Of a stretch of DNA of 41,272 nucleotides, positions 1 through 8,173 are shown piece by piece. The notes beneath the pieces were generated by a model. The model searched no databases, was not told the DNA's origin, and worked only from the letters and a program-made list of their open reading frames with translations. A program made the translations under genes and the position numbers. The stretch lies in contig NZ_FZOL01000037.1 of assembly GCF_900188455.1 (NCBI RefSeq), positions 1 to 41,272 of the forward strand, in the 5' to 3' direction. Each line of letters opens with the position of its first letter. Within the stretch, counting starts at the first letter, position 1. The DNA comes from Pseudomonas japonica (GTDB lineage Bacteria; Pseudomonadota; Gammaproteobacteria; Pseudomonadales; Pseudomonadaceae).

Positions 1-92
1 GGTGGTGAATCTTCTGTACTTCTTGGTCATCGGGGGTACTCCTCAGTAGGGGGATTCTCCCTAATTGAGGTGTCCGGAGCCATTAGACCAGC

Positions 93-318
93 ACAGACAG
101 GCCATGGTTGTCCGCCTTGTTGGTACGACGCGGTACCGAGCCGAACCTGACAGCCTCCCCGCGATACATCGCCGAAAAAACAAAGGCTGACAACCCAAAT
201 CCCACAGGCCATGGCACGTTGCAACAAATGTGGGAGCGGATTCATCCGCGATGCGCCGCGCGGGCGGCGCTCGATCTCACAGGCACTGCAGGGCTCAAGA
301 CAGGCACCTGCCGACCTT
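93..318. repeat. Composite REP-type repeat, copy A (shortened)
   Basis: Shares with the copies at 33507 and 37061 a linker (AGGCCATGGTTG, then GTACGACGCG, then GGCTGACAACCC, then CCCACAGGCCATGGC), a GTTGCAACA/TGTGGGAGCG arm and a tail ending in AAGACAGGCACCTG. It lacks the left inverted arm. Its right arm (217-277) joins TGTGGGAGCG to a GCGATGCGCCGCGCGGGCGG module that lies further downstream in the other copies, as if an internal piece had been deleted. Open frames here are repeat sequence, not genes. Positions 1-92 show nothing recognisable. Confidence 0.8.
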
Positions 319-413
319 GATGCGCCCCCCCGACAACCCTTCGAAGATGTGCAGATACCTATGCTGGAGCGCAGAGCCGGATGCAGAAGCAAGCGGTTTT
401 CATCCATTTTTGC

Positions 414-449
414 CAAAAAAGGCCGGACACCAATTCGACGCCCGGCCTT
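414..449 (-). terminator. Rho-independent terminator of the DUF1329-RND operon
   Basis: An 8-bp stem (AAGGCCGG at 419-426 with CCGGCCTT at 442-449) is followed on the minus strand by a run of Ts (As at 415-420). It lies 20 bp beyond the stop of the YCF48-like gene and closes the four-gene operon. Confidence 0.85.
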
Positions 450-468
450 CTTCATTGCACAACGCCGA

Positions 469-1431
469 TCATTTCTGCCCAGTCAGTACGCCACGCCGCG
501 AGAACAGCAGCGGCGCACCTTCGGCATCGAGCAGCACCGCCGTCAGCGAAACGCCGTCGGCCGCCTGCTTCTCCTGGAAACTGCTGCCACCGTCGCTGCT
601 CACCGCCATCAGGCCGTCCAGGCCGGTCACCAGCACCCGCGACCCGGAGACCGCGACGGAGGTAACCGAACCCTTGCTCTGCATCGGCAGGCGGCGGAAG
701 TCGCTGCCATCGGCATTGCCATGCAGCAGCGTGCCGCGCTGACCACCCACCAGCAGACTGCCGTCGGCCAGTACCGCGCCGGACCAGAGGGTACCTTCGT
801 AACCGCTGTCCAGATAACGCCAGCTCTTGCCCTGGTCTTCGGAACACAGCACCTGGCCGTGCTCCGCCGTGGCATACAGCTTGCCTTTGCCGTCGGCGAA
901 CAGGCCCATCAGGTTGAGGTCAGCCCTGCTCGACCCGGGAGGCGCCTGCAGGGACTGTTCACTCCAGGTCTGCCCGCCGTCCTCGGTGGTCAGCACCAGC
1001 GACCAGAGGCCAACCGCAACGCCCTGCTGCGCATTGAAGAAATGCACGGCAAAGAGCGGACGATCCTCTTCGCTGGACAGGCGCTGCAGCTGCCAGGACT
1101 CGCCGCCATCCGTGGTGGCGAGAATCGCCCCCCAGTGGCCCACGGCCCAGCCGTGCTGCGCATCGACGAACGACACGCCGGTCAGCGGCGTGGAAACCGG
1201 TACCGCGCTCGCCTGACGGAAACTCGCGCCGTGATCATCGGACAACAACACCACGCCATGGTCGCCCACGGCCACCACCCGCGCCCCGGCCCAGACGGCA
1301 TCGAGCATGGTGGCCTGGGTCGCGTTGCTCACCTGGACGGCGGGCAGCGCCTGCAACGGCGTGGCCTGAAGTGCCCCGAACGGCAATGCCGCAACGACCA
1401 GGGCGGCCATCAATGAAACCGTGTATCGCAT
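469..1431 (-). CDS. YCF48/BNR-repeat exported protein (photosystem II stability factor-like beta-propeller)
   Basis: A 320-residue protein with an N-terminal signal peptide (hydrophobic stretch about 6-22, likely cleavage after ALQA). It then has repeated blades of the form DGGxSW/DGGxTW and GxVGxxG, such as DDHGASF, TDGGESWQ, EDGGQTWS, EDQGKSW and DGGSSFQ, typical of YCF48/sialidase-type propellers. Family members are periplasmic or envelope-associated; in proteobacterial catabolic islands they recur beside DUF1302, DUF1329 and MMPL transporters, with no settled biochemical role. It is the last gene of the operon, starting 10 bp after the RND gene with a GAGGAGA ribosome site. An accessory role to the exporter or barrel is inferred from context only. 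Confidence 0.85.
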   Translation of the reverse strand: MRYTVSLMAALVVAALPFGALQATPLQALPAVQVSNATQATMLDAVWAGARVVAVGDHGVVLLSDDHGASFRQASAVPVSTPLTGVSFVDAQHGWAVGHWGAILATTDGGESWQLQRLSSEEDRPLFAVHFFNAQQGVAVGLWSLVLTTEDGGQTWSEQSLQAPPGSSRADLNLMGLFADGKGKLYATAEHGQVLCSEDQGKSWRYLDSGYEGTLWSGAVLADGSLLVGGQRGTLLHGNADGSDFRRLPMQSKGSVTSVAVSGSRVLVTGLDGLMAVSSDGGSSFQEKQAADGVSLTAVLLDAEGAPLLFSRRGVLTGQK

Positions 1432-1441
1432 GCTTCTCTCC

Positions 1442-3868
1442 TCAATGCAGCAACGCGCCGATCATGCGCACCGGACGCTTGCGCGGAAACACCCGTTCCA
1501 GCCAGACGGCGAACGCCGGCAGCACGGTCATGGCCATGATCATGTTGACGATGAACATGAAGGCCAGCAGCTTGCCCATGTCGGCCTGGAACTTGAGGTC
1601 GGAGAACGCCCAGGTGGCGACGCCGATGGCCAGGGTGATCGCGGTGAAGATGGTGGCCACGCCCACTTCGAGCAGCGCGTACTCGACCGCCTTGGTGATC
1701 GACTGGCCATGGGCCTGGTGCAACTGCAGGCGGTTGTAGATGTAGAACGCATAGTCCACGCCGATCCCCACGGCCAGCACCATCACCGGCAAGGTGGCGA
1801 TGGTCAGGCCGATCTGCAGTTCCTTCATGAACCAGTAGCCGATGAAGGTACCGATGGTCAGCGGCAGGCAGCACACCAGCACCGCGCGCAGATCGCGATA
1901 GACCACGAACACCAGCAAGGCGATGGCGGCGTAGACGTACAGCAGCATCGGCGTCTCGCTCTTCTCCACCTCTTCGTTGATGGCGGCCAGGACCCCGGCG
2001 TTACCCGAGGCCAGACGCACCGAAACACCCGGCAGCGGATACTCGCCGCGGAACGCCTTGGCCGCTTCGACCACTTTGTTGATGGTGGTGGCCTTGTGGT
2101 CGGCCAGGTACAGGTGCACGGCCGACATGCTGCAGTCGATGCGCATCAGTCCGGGCGTGCGCGCGACCTCGGTCGCCAGCGCGGCGTAGTTCAGCGGGTC
2201 GATGGGCACCGTCGACATCTTCGGATTGCCCTCGTTGTAGCCCTCGTTGAACTGGCGCATGTTGCTGGAGAACGAGGCGACCGAGAGCACCCCGGGCACG
2301 CCCTGCATGGCCCAGACGAAACGATCCTGGTACTGGCCCAGGGCGACGTTTTCGCAGGCGACCGTGCTGCCCTCGCCGGCAGCGTCGCCGTTGACTTCGA
2401 AGACCACGCTGAGCCAGTCCAGGCCGATGTCGTAGTTGCTGGCGATGGACACCGCGTCACGGTTGAAACGCGAGTCCTCGCGCAACTCCGGCGCACCGGC
2501 CTGCAAGGTGCCGACGACGCGGTCATGGCTCTGCCAGATCGCCACCAGGAAGACCACCAGCGCGGCGCCCAGTACCCACTGCGCGTTGCGCGGCTCGGCG
2601 AGCCGGGCCAGACCGTGCAGCCAGCGGCTGCGACGCTCCCGGGAGATTTCCTGGGTGGCGGCATAGGTGTCGCCGACCCGCAGCATCGACGCCACCAACG
2701 GCAGCATCACCAGGTTGGTGATGATCTTGAAGGCCACGCCGAGGGACGCGGTGATGGCCAGTTCGCGGACCATCGGGATCGGGATCAGCAGCAGGGTCAC
2801 GAACGACACCAGGGCCGTCACCAGCGCCAGGGTGCCGGGGATCAGCAGGCCGCTGAAGCTGGAACGCGCGGCCTCCTCGGCGCTCTTGCCGATGGCGATC
2901 TCGCGCACGATGAAGTTGATCTGCTGCACGCCGTGGGAGACGCCGATGGCGAAGACCAGGAACGGCACCAGCACCGCCAGCGGATCGAGACCGTAGCCGA
3001 GCAGGCGCAGGCTGCCGAACTGCCAGACCAGCGACGCCAGCGAACACACCAGCGCCAGCAGGGTGAAACGCACCGAGTGGCAGTACCAGTAGACCGCGGC
3101 CGCGGTCAGCAGCAAGGCCAGCAGGCAGAACTCCAGCACCGCCGAAGCACCGTCGGCGATGTCGCCGATCTGCTTGGCGAAACCGATGATCTGCACTTCG
3201 AACTCGCCATCCTCGAACGGCTGGCGGATCTCCCGTTCCAGCACATGGTTGAAGGCGACGTAGTCCAGGTGCGCGCCGCTGGCATCGTACTCGTTGAGTT
3301 CCACCGTGATCATCGCGCTGCTCTGATCACGGGAAACCAGAGTCCCGATAAAGCCACCCTGCGCGGTGGAGCTGGCGATCCTGCCGATGATCCGCTCATC
3401 GAGGTGCTCGGGAGAAACCGTTCCCGGCACCAGTGGATCGGCGCGGAAGCCCTCCTCGGTGATCTCGTTGACGAAGGCATTGGGCGTCCACAACGAACGC
3501 ACGCTGCTGCGTGATACACCCGGGAGGAAGGTAACCGCCTGGGTGACGTCGTACAGCCGCTTCAGGCCCGCGGCGCTCCAGATGCTGCCATTGCGGGCCT
3601 TGACCACGAGGGTCAGGCGGTTCGCCCCGAGCAGGTCATTGCGATAGGCCTCGAATGTCTTGATGTATTCGTGACCGATCGGCAATTGCTTCTCGAAACC
3701 GGCATCCATGCGCAGCTGCACGGCGAACCAGGCCATGACCAGGGTGAAAACGGCCAGGATCGCCAGCACCAGCCGGCGATGCCCGAACAAGACCTCCTCG
3801 ACGCGCGCGAGCAAGCCGCGCGCCGGGGTTTCAGATAGCTTTACGGAACCGTTCACAGCAGGCCTCAC
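1442..3868 (-). CDS. RND superfamily (MMPL-type) transporter
   Basis: An 808-residue inner-membrane protein with the duplicated RND plan. One TM segment lies near 32-52, followed by a large periplasmic loop, a cluster of TMs at about 240-400, a second loop at about 450-640 and a final TM cluster at 645-790. It resembles the MMPL/HAE3 branch that moves lipids or other hydrophobic compounds, not the drug-efflux AcrB branch, which is longer. The start is GTG, and GTGA overlaps the DUF1302 stop, indicating translational coupling; no ATG lies near the N-terminus. With DUF1302, DUF1329 and the YCF48 protein it probably forms an envelope transport module for the compound attacked by the nearby monooxygenase. 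Cargo and direction cannot be told. Confidence 0.88.
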   Translation of the reverse strand: MRPAVNGSVKLSETPARGLLARVEEVLFGHRRLVLAILAVFTLVMAWFAVQLRMDAGFEKQLPIGHEYIKTFEAYRNDLLGANRLTLVVKARNGSIWSAAGLKRLYDVTQAVTFLPGVSRSSVRSLWTPNAFVNEITEEGFRADPLVPGTVSPEHLDERIIGRIASSTAQGGFIGTLVSRDQSSAMITVELNEYDASGAHLDYVAFNHVLEREIRQPFEDGEFEVQIIGFAKQIGDIADGASAVLEFCLLALLLTAAAVYWYCHSVRFTLLALVCSLASLVWQFGSLRLLGYGLDPLAVLVPFLVFAIGVSHGVQQINFIVREIAIGKSAEEAARSSFSGLLIPGTLALVTALVSFVTLLLIPIPMVRELAITASLGVAFKIITNLVMLPLVASMLRVGDTYAATQEISRERRSRWLHGLARLAEPRNAQWVLGAALVVFLVAIWQSHDRVVGTLQAGAPELREDSRFNRDAVSIASNYDIGLDWLSVVFEVNGDAAGEGSTVACENVALGQYQDRFVWAMQGVPGVLSVASFSSNMRQFNEGYNEGNPKMSTVPIDPLNYAALATEVARTPGLMRIDCSMSAVHLYLADHKATTINKVVEAAKAFRGEYPLPGVSVRLASGNAGVLAAINEEVEKSETPMLLYVYAAIALLVFVVYRDLRAVLVCCLPLTIGTFIGYWFMKELQIGLTIATLPVMVLAVGIGVDYAFYIYNRLQLHQAHGQSITKAVEYALLEVGVATIFTAITLAIGVATWAFSDLKFQADMGKLLAFMFIVNMIMAMTVLPAFAVWLERVFPRKRPVRMIGALLH

Positions 3869-5511
3869 AAGGTACGGGAGATCGCGACACCGACATAATC
3901 GCGGTCACGGTACAGCTGGTCGTAAGGGGTATCACCGCCCATGAACGTCGCGTAGTTGAGCGAGATCTGCCAACTGGCCGGATTTCGCACGAAGTTCAGG
4001 TAGAGGTTCATGCTGCTGGCGTCTTCGGTGAAGGTCGCCGCCAGGTTGGGCGTGCGCCCGCCCAGGGAGCGCGAATAGAAGACGCCCGGGGTCACTTGCC
4101 AGCCCGGCAGCAAGGTGCCGTCGTAGGTGAAGCTCAGGTCCAGGTTGACCCCCGACGAGGTCTTGTCGCCATGCGCGCGGGGCGCGGTCGTCGGATCCAG
4201 CTGCCAGGTGTTGAGGCCGGCGGCGAGCGGTTCGCCGTTGTACTCGTCATGCAGGCCCGGGTACTTGATGACCACCAGTTCGCTCAGGAAGGTGCCGGTG
4301 CTGGCCCCGATGAAGTCGAGAAGGTCCGGGGAGTTGGACGGGGTGAAGCTGTACAGGCCGGTCAGGTGCCACTGGAACTTCTTCTCGTCCTTCCAGCATT
4401 TGCCGCCATTGTTGCTGCACAGGTCGATGACCGGGTTGAGCGCGACCGAGTCCTTCGGACGGTACGACAGCTCCGTGCCGACCGCCCAGTCGCCGATCGG
4501 CATGTTGGCGCTGATGCCGTACAGCATGCGGTCTTCCTGGTAGCGCCAGACCGGCGCCGCGGCGAAGGTGGCCGGATCGAGGATGTCCACGCTCAAGGAC
4601 GGCAGCTTGTCGTGATAACGCATCACGTAGAAGCCGTAGTTGACGTCACTGTCCTCCGGCTGCCAGCGCAGCGAGAGACCCCACTGGCCGCTGTCGCGGG
4701 CATCCTTGTCGGAGTAGCCGTAGTCCTTCTTGCCCTCGCCGAGCCCGGTCGTCGTGGACCAGTAGCTGCCCACCGGCGGCAGTTCGCTCTTGTTCCAGCG
4801 AAACTGGTAGTAGGCCTCGACGTTCACCCCGGAACCCAGGCCCGAGGCAACGCTGATCATCGGCGCCGGCAGCACCGCTTCCTTGAGCTGCACGCCGGGG
4901 CGCGCCAGGGCCTGCAGATCGTAGGCGTTGGTGTTGTTGATGCCGCCCTGCACGAACAGGCTTTCGCCCCAGTTGATCACCTGGTTACCCAGGCGTGCAC
5001 GGACGCGCTGGTCGCCCACGTCGAAGCTCTTGCTCACCCACAGGTCGAGCAGGCGGGCCTTGAACTTGAGGTCATCGCGGGCGTCGTCGCTGAGGCCGTC
5101 GCTGCCGACGCTCTCGGGGGTGTAGAACGACTGCGTGCCGGTGGTGTCGGTGGCGGCGAAGTCGCGGATCCAGGTGCCGCGCGCCATGAAGGTGACGTCG
5201 TCGGGCAGCTTCAGCAACAGCTCGTGGGTGCCCTTGAGGTAGTTGGTGAACATATCGCCGCGGTCGTAGTTCAGGTCGCCCTGGTCGCCCACGCCCGAGG
5301 TCTGTGCCAGGCAGCCGGAGGGCGCGTTGTGCCCGCTGACGCCCTGGTTGATGAGGTTGCAACCCCGCGATTCCGTACGCAGTCCCATGCCTACGGCGAT
5401 CGTCGAGTCGAACGAACCCTGGATGTTTTCGGTTTCAAAGGTGAACCCCATTGCCAACGGGGTTGCGCACGCGATGACAAGGCCTGACGCTTTCGTAATT
5501 ATTCTTTTCAT
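3865..5511 (-). CDS. DUF1302 family protein (outer-membrane beta-barrel-like)
   Basis: A 548-residue protein with a signal peptide (about 1-22, ending near AMG/FTF). The body is rich in alternating aromatic and polar residues, such as YYQFRWNKSELPPVGSYW, WGLSLRWQPEDSDVNYGFY and LSFTYDGTLLPGWQVTPGVFY. It ends in a short strand closing VAISRTL, as expected of an outer-membrane barrel. DUF1302 members are typically 500-700 residues and sit beside DUF1329 genes in lipophilic-compound catabolic clusters; a role in uptake or efflux across the outer membrane is the usual suggestion. The gene follows DUF1329 after 24 bp and overlaps the RND gene by four bases. Confidence 0.88.
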   Translation of the reverse strand: MKRIITKASGLVIACATPLAMGFTFETENIQGSFDSTIAVGMGLRTESRGCNLINQGVSGHNAPSGCLAQTSGVGDQGDLNYDRGDMFTNYLKGTHELLLKLPDDVTFMARGTWIRDFAATDTTGTQSFYTPESVGSDGLSDDARDDLKFKARLLDLWVSKSFDVGDQRVRARLGNQVINWGESLFVQGGINNTNAYDLQALARPGVQLKEAVLPAPMISVASGLGSGVNVEAYYQFRWNKSELPPVGSYWSTTTGLGEGKKDYGYSDKDARDSGQWGLSLRWQPEDSDVNYGFYVMRYHDKLPSLSVDILDPATFAAAPVWRYQEDRMLYGISANMPIGDWAVGTELSYRPKDSVALNPVIDLCSNNGGKCWKDEKKFQWHLTGLYSFTPSNSPDLLDFIGASTGTFLSELVVIKYPGLHDEYNGEPLAAGLNTWQLDPTTAPRAHGDKTSSGVNLDLSFTYDGTLLPGWQVTPGVFYSRSLGGRTPNLAATFTEDASSMNLYLNFVRNPASWQISLNYATFMGGDTPYDQLYRDRDYVGVAISRTL

Positions 5512-5535
5512 GTTGGCTCTCGATCTGACGTCGTT

Positions 5536-6954
5536 TTAGCGTTCGCTGATGGCTCGCAGGTTGTCGGAGGTGAAGAAGTCACGTTTCAGGCGTGGGCTGC
5601 CACTGTCCTCGGTGAGCCAGCGGATATCGTTCTTGCCTGCGCCGACCGAGGTCATGTCGAACAGGTAGCGGCCGTCCGCGAGGTTGTACTGGACCTGGGC
5701 CTGCACATCGCAAGCGCCCGTTTCGTACACCGGGATCGAGAAGCCTTCGCGCACTTTCCAGATCTGCCCTTGCTTGTCGTAGTCGACGGCGACCAGCGGG
5801 TTCCAGCTGTCCTCGTCGATGTAGAACAGGCGTTTCGGCGCCTGGTGGCGCATGCCCTGGCGAACGTTGGCCTCGACCACCCAGACGCGATGCAGCTCGT
5901 AGCGGCGCGCCTGCGGGGCCAGCGAATCGTTGCCGGCGAAGGCTTCTACCTTGGCCCCGGTGTCATAGGCGCCGAAGTCGTTGTAAGGCACCAGCAGTTC
6001 CTGCTTGCCCACCAGTTTCCAGTCGAAACGGTCCATCGCGCCGAAGAACACGTTCGCTTCATCGACGGTGTACTGGTTGTCCAGGCCGATCTGCGGCGCG
6101 TCGTAGGAGTACGACGGCATGCGCCGTACGCGACGCTGACCCGGGAAGTAGTAGAAGGTCGTCGCCTGTTCGCCGGCGACGGCGGTCTGCACCGCGGACT
6201 GACCGGCCAGCGCGGCGGGTTCCAGATAGTTGAAGAAGGTGGCGTTTTCCAGGCGACCGTAGGACGAGAACAGCGAACTGCCTTTTTTACCCCAGGGCGT
6301 GAGGAAGAACGTGTCCGTCGACTGACGCTGCCATTCGCCACCCTTGCGCGGCGAAATCCCGGAAATGCTCCGCGGGATTTCCACGCCGGTACCGCGATAG
6401 CGCATCTTCATGTTCCACATCACCTCGGCACCGTTGCCCGGCATCGGGAACGGCACACCCGGCACATGCGCCTCCTCGAGGGCGAGCCCGGCGGCATCGA
6501 GCTTGGCGAAGCCGACGTTCTGCCGGGTGTTGTCCACCACGAAGTCAGGCGCGCTGCAGGTACGCCGGGTCGGATAGACCTCCATGCGATAGCCCGGCAC
6601 TTTCTTGAACAGTTCGAGCTGACCGGGGGCAAGTTTGCTCGCGTACTGCGCAACATTGTTCGAGTCGATGCTGTACAGCGGCTTGTCGCCCTTGAACTTC
6701 CAGTGATCACCGCGGACCTGGCCGTAACTCCATCCCGCCCCTTGTTGACCAGGCTGGGTCCAGGCCGGGATGTCCCCGCTGGAACTTGCCGCGACCTCAC
6801 CGCCCAGAGGGGTCAGTTGCGAACCCAGCGCCTCGGGGCCAGTCGCGGCCTGCACCGAGCAGATCGTGGACGACGCCACGATGCTCACGAGCAGTTGCCT
6901 GATCACACGGCGGGCGGACACTTCACCTTCCAGCCGTTCAGTCACTTCTTTCAT
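5536..6954 (-). CDS. DUF1329 family periplasmic/outer-membrane-associated protein
   Basis: A 472-residue protein starting MKEVTERLEG. This ATG has a GAGG ribosome site 8 bp upstream and is preferred over an ATG 24 codons earlier (7026). A Sec-type hydrophobic segment near residues 18-36 precedes the body. Recognisable DUF1329 features are LGSQLTPLGGE near the mature N-terminus, the aromatic-rich middle and the RRVRRMPSYSYD motif. The fold is LolA/LolB-like, so binding of a lipid or hydrophobic ligand is plausible. It is the first gene of the four-gene operon, and a candidate TetR operator lies 91-111 bp before the start, so it is likely co-induced with the monooxygenase and dioxygenase genes. 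Confidence 0.88.
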   Translation of the reverse strand: MKEVTERLEGEVSARRVIRQLLVSIVASSTICSVQAATGPEALGSQLTPLGGEVAASSSGDIPAWTQPGQQGAGWSYGQVRGDHWKFKGDKPLYSIDSNNVAQYASKLAPGQLELFKKVPGYRMEVYPTRRTCSAPDFVVDNTRQNVGFAKLDAAGLALEEAHVPGVPFPMPGNGAEVMWNMKMRYRGTGVEIPRSISGISPRKGGEWQRQSTDTFFLTPWGKKGSSLFSSYGRLENATFFNYLEPAALAGQSAVQTAVAGEQATTFYYFPGQRRVRRMPSYSYDAPQIGLDNQYTVDEANVFFGAMDRFDWKLVGKQELLVPYNDFGAYDTGAKVEAFAGNDSLAPQARRYELHRVWVVEANVRQGMRHQAPKRLFYIDEDSWNPLVAVDYDKQGQIWKVREGFSIPVYETGACDVQAQVQYNLADGRYLFDMTSVGAGKNDIRWLTEDSGSPRLKRDFFTSDNLRAISER

Positions 6955-7044
6955 TGGAGGATCCTCAAACAATGGGCCTTGACCGGTGGCTGGACTTTCC
7001 CCGGAGGAAGAGTCAGCGCCTGTCACTTCTCTTGGTCACCCGAC

Positions 7045-7065
7045 CTGATCAAATGACCATGTCAA
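7045..7065 (-). promoter_or_regulatory. Candidate TetR-family operator, site 1 (DUF1329 operon)
   Basis: Read on the minus strand, TTGACATG, GTCAT and TTGATCAG follow in order. The 9-base core GTCATTTGA is identical to sites at 10630 and 11825, and the layout (two TTGNNCAA-like boxes 5 bp apart) is the same. It sits 91-111 bp upstream of the DUF1329 start. Assignment to the TetR regulator at 10975 is inferred from the company it keeps. Confidence 0.6.
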
Positions 7066-7080
7066 TCGATCAAGACGCAA

Positions 7081-7353
7081 GCCATATGCCAGAATCACTT
7101 CTGAATAAATTTATCCTTATAAATCAATAAGTTATATATCTTACCCAGGAGTTAACCTGGCGCAGCACTGCCCCATCCTGGGAATTAAGGAAACATGTGT
7201 TACCAGGCGATGCCTGTTCATGGAGCGCAGGAAGCACGCTGAATGAGGCGATGTAACCCGGCCAAGGAAACCGCATCGGGTTGTTACCTCACGCATTTGA
7301 GTCTAGTTGTGTCACAGCCCAAGGACTGGCAGACCGCCCCGAACGCCAGGCAT
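7081..7353. other. AT-rich intergenic stretch upstream of the DUF1329 operon
   Basis: Unusually AT-rich for this genome (about 7100-7145), with a CCAGG-N6-CCTGG dyad at 7145-7160. No coding frame with a ribosome site was found. It may carry the core promoter or upstream activator sites of the DUF1329 operon; no clear -35/-10 pair could be assigned. Confidence 0.4.
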
Positions 7354-7377
7354 AAAAAAACCGCCCCGAGGGGCGGT
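7354..7377 (-). terminator. Rho-independent terminator of the dioxygenase-oxidase-membrane protein group
   Basis: The stem ACCGCCCC (7360-7367) pairs with GGGGCGGT (7370-7377) and is followed on the minus strand by seven Ts. It lies 70 bp beyond the stop of the 7-TM protein gene. Confidence 0.8.
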
Positions 7378-7447
7378 GGAAAAATGCAGGCCGAGGCCCG
7401 CCATGGAGTTGCGGTACGAAATGAACCGTTGGCCGTCCGCCCCGGCG

Positions 7448-8110
7448 TCAGCGGGAATGCGCGAAGGTCTGCGCGGTGCTTGCCTGCGAGCGCTCCAGCG
7501 CCGTGTAGGCGTAGTACAACTGCACGATCGAATAGGCCCAGGTCAGCAGGGCGTAGGTCATGAAGATCAGCTTGGTGTCATCGCCCGGAATCGGGAAGAA
7601 ATCGTTGCGGATCGCGATGGTCAGCCCCGCTGCCCCGCCCACGATCGTGGTCAGTACGTGGAAGAACTCCCTGGCCCGCGCCAGGCGCCAGATGAAACAG
7701 CAGAGGTACAGAGTATAGAGCGACCACATGACCAGATAGAAGTACGGCAGTGGCGCCTTGAAGGCATCGGAGAGGTGGTAGACGAATGTCGCGGCGAAGC
7801 CACCGACGAACAGGACGATGTCCGTTGCGCGAGAGGGCCGGTAGCCATGGGTGAGCGCCATCAGGCCGAGGGTCCCGATGATCGGTACGCCAACGCCGCG
7901 GGAGAACGCATCGAGAAACAGCGCGATGTCGTAGTTCAGTTGCCAGCCCGTGGCGATGAACGTGGTGAAGTTGGAGGCGGAGATGCCCACGATGAGGAAT
8001 TCAAGACCCAGCAGATAGTTGTTTCTCCTGATGAACGCCACGCCATAAAACAACCCGGAAATGACCAGGGCAATGCATGAGAGCAGGGCAAATAGATCTC
8101 TCGGTTCCAC
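7448..8110 (-). CDS. Seven-TM membrane protein of unknown function
   Basis: A 220-residue integral membrane protein. By eye there are seven hydrophobic segments, near residues 8-28, 33-53, 73-93, 100-118, 125-143, 150-168 and 180-200, joined by short loops such as RRNN and HGYRPSRATD. I do not recognise the family, and no catalytic or transport motif is visible. The start is GTG, chosen because an AGAGG ribosome site precedes it and no internal ATG lies near the N-terminus. It is the last gene of the group with the FAD oxidoreductase (63 bp upstream) and the phytanoyl-CoA dioxygenase-like gene, and it is followed by a terminator. It could be a permease, a sensor or a membrane scaffold for this pathway. 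Confidence 0.75.
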   Translation of the reverse strand: MEPRDLFALLSCIALVISGLFYGVAFIRRNNYLLGLEFLIVGISASNFTTFIATGWQLNYDIALFLDAFSRGVGVPIIGTLGLMALTHGYRPSRATDIVLFVGGFAATFVYHLSDAFKAPLPYFYLVMWSLYTLYLCCFIWRLARAREFFHVLTTIVGGAAGLTIAIRNDFFPIPGDDTKLIFMTYALLTWAYSIVQLYYAYTALERSQASTAQTFAHSR

Positions 8111-8173
8111 GATGACAGCCTCTAGGGATAGGAAATCGGCGAATGCCTTGTCGCAACTGCGCGAAGATCGCGT

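Noticed and set aside
27..455. 142-codon minus-strand ORF at the left edge
   Set aside because: It lies in repeat copy A and runs through the terminator stem. Similar peptide fragments appear in copies B and C but in broken frames, so no coding conservation is seen.
1421..3514. 697-codon plus-strand frame opposite the RND gene
   Set aside because: Same antisense artefact; low-complexity D/H/Q/R-rich translation with no start-site support.
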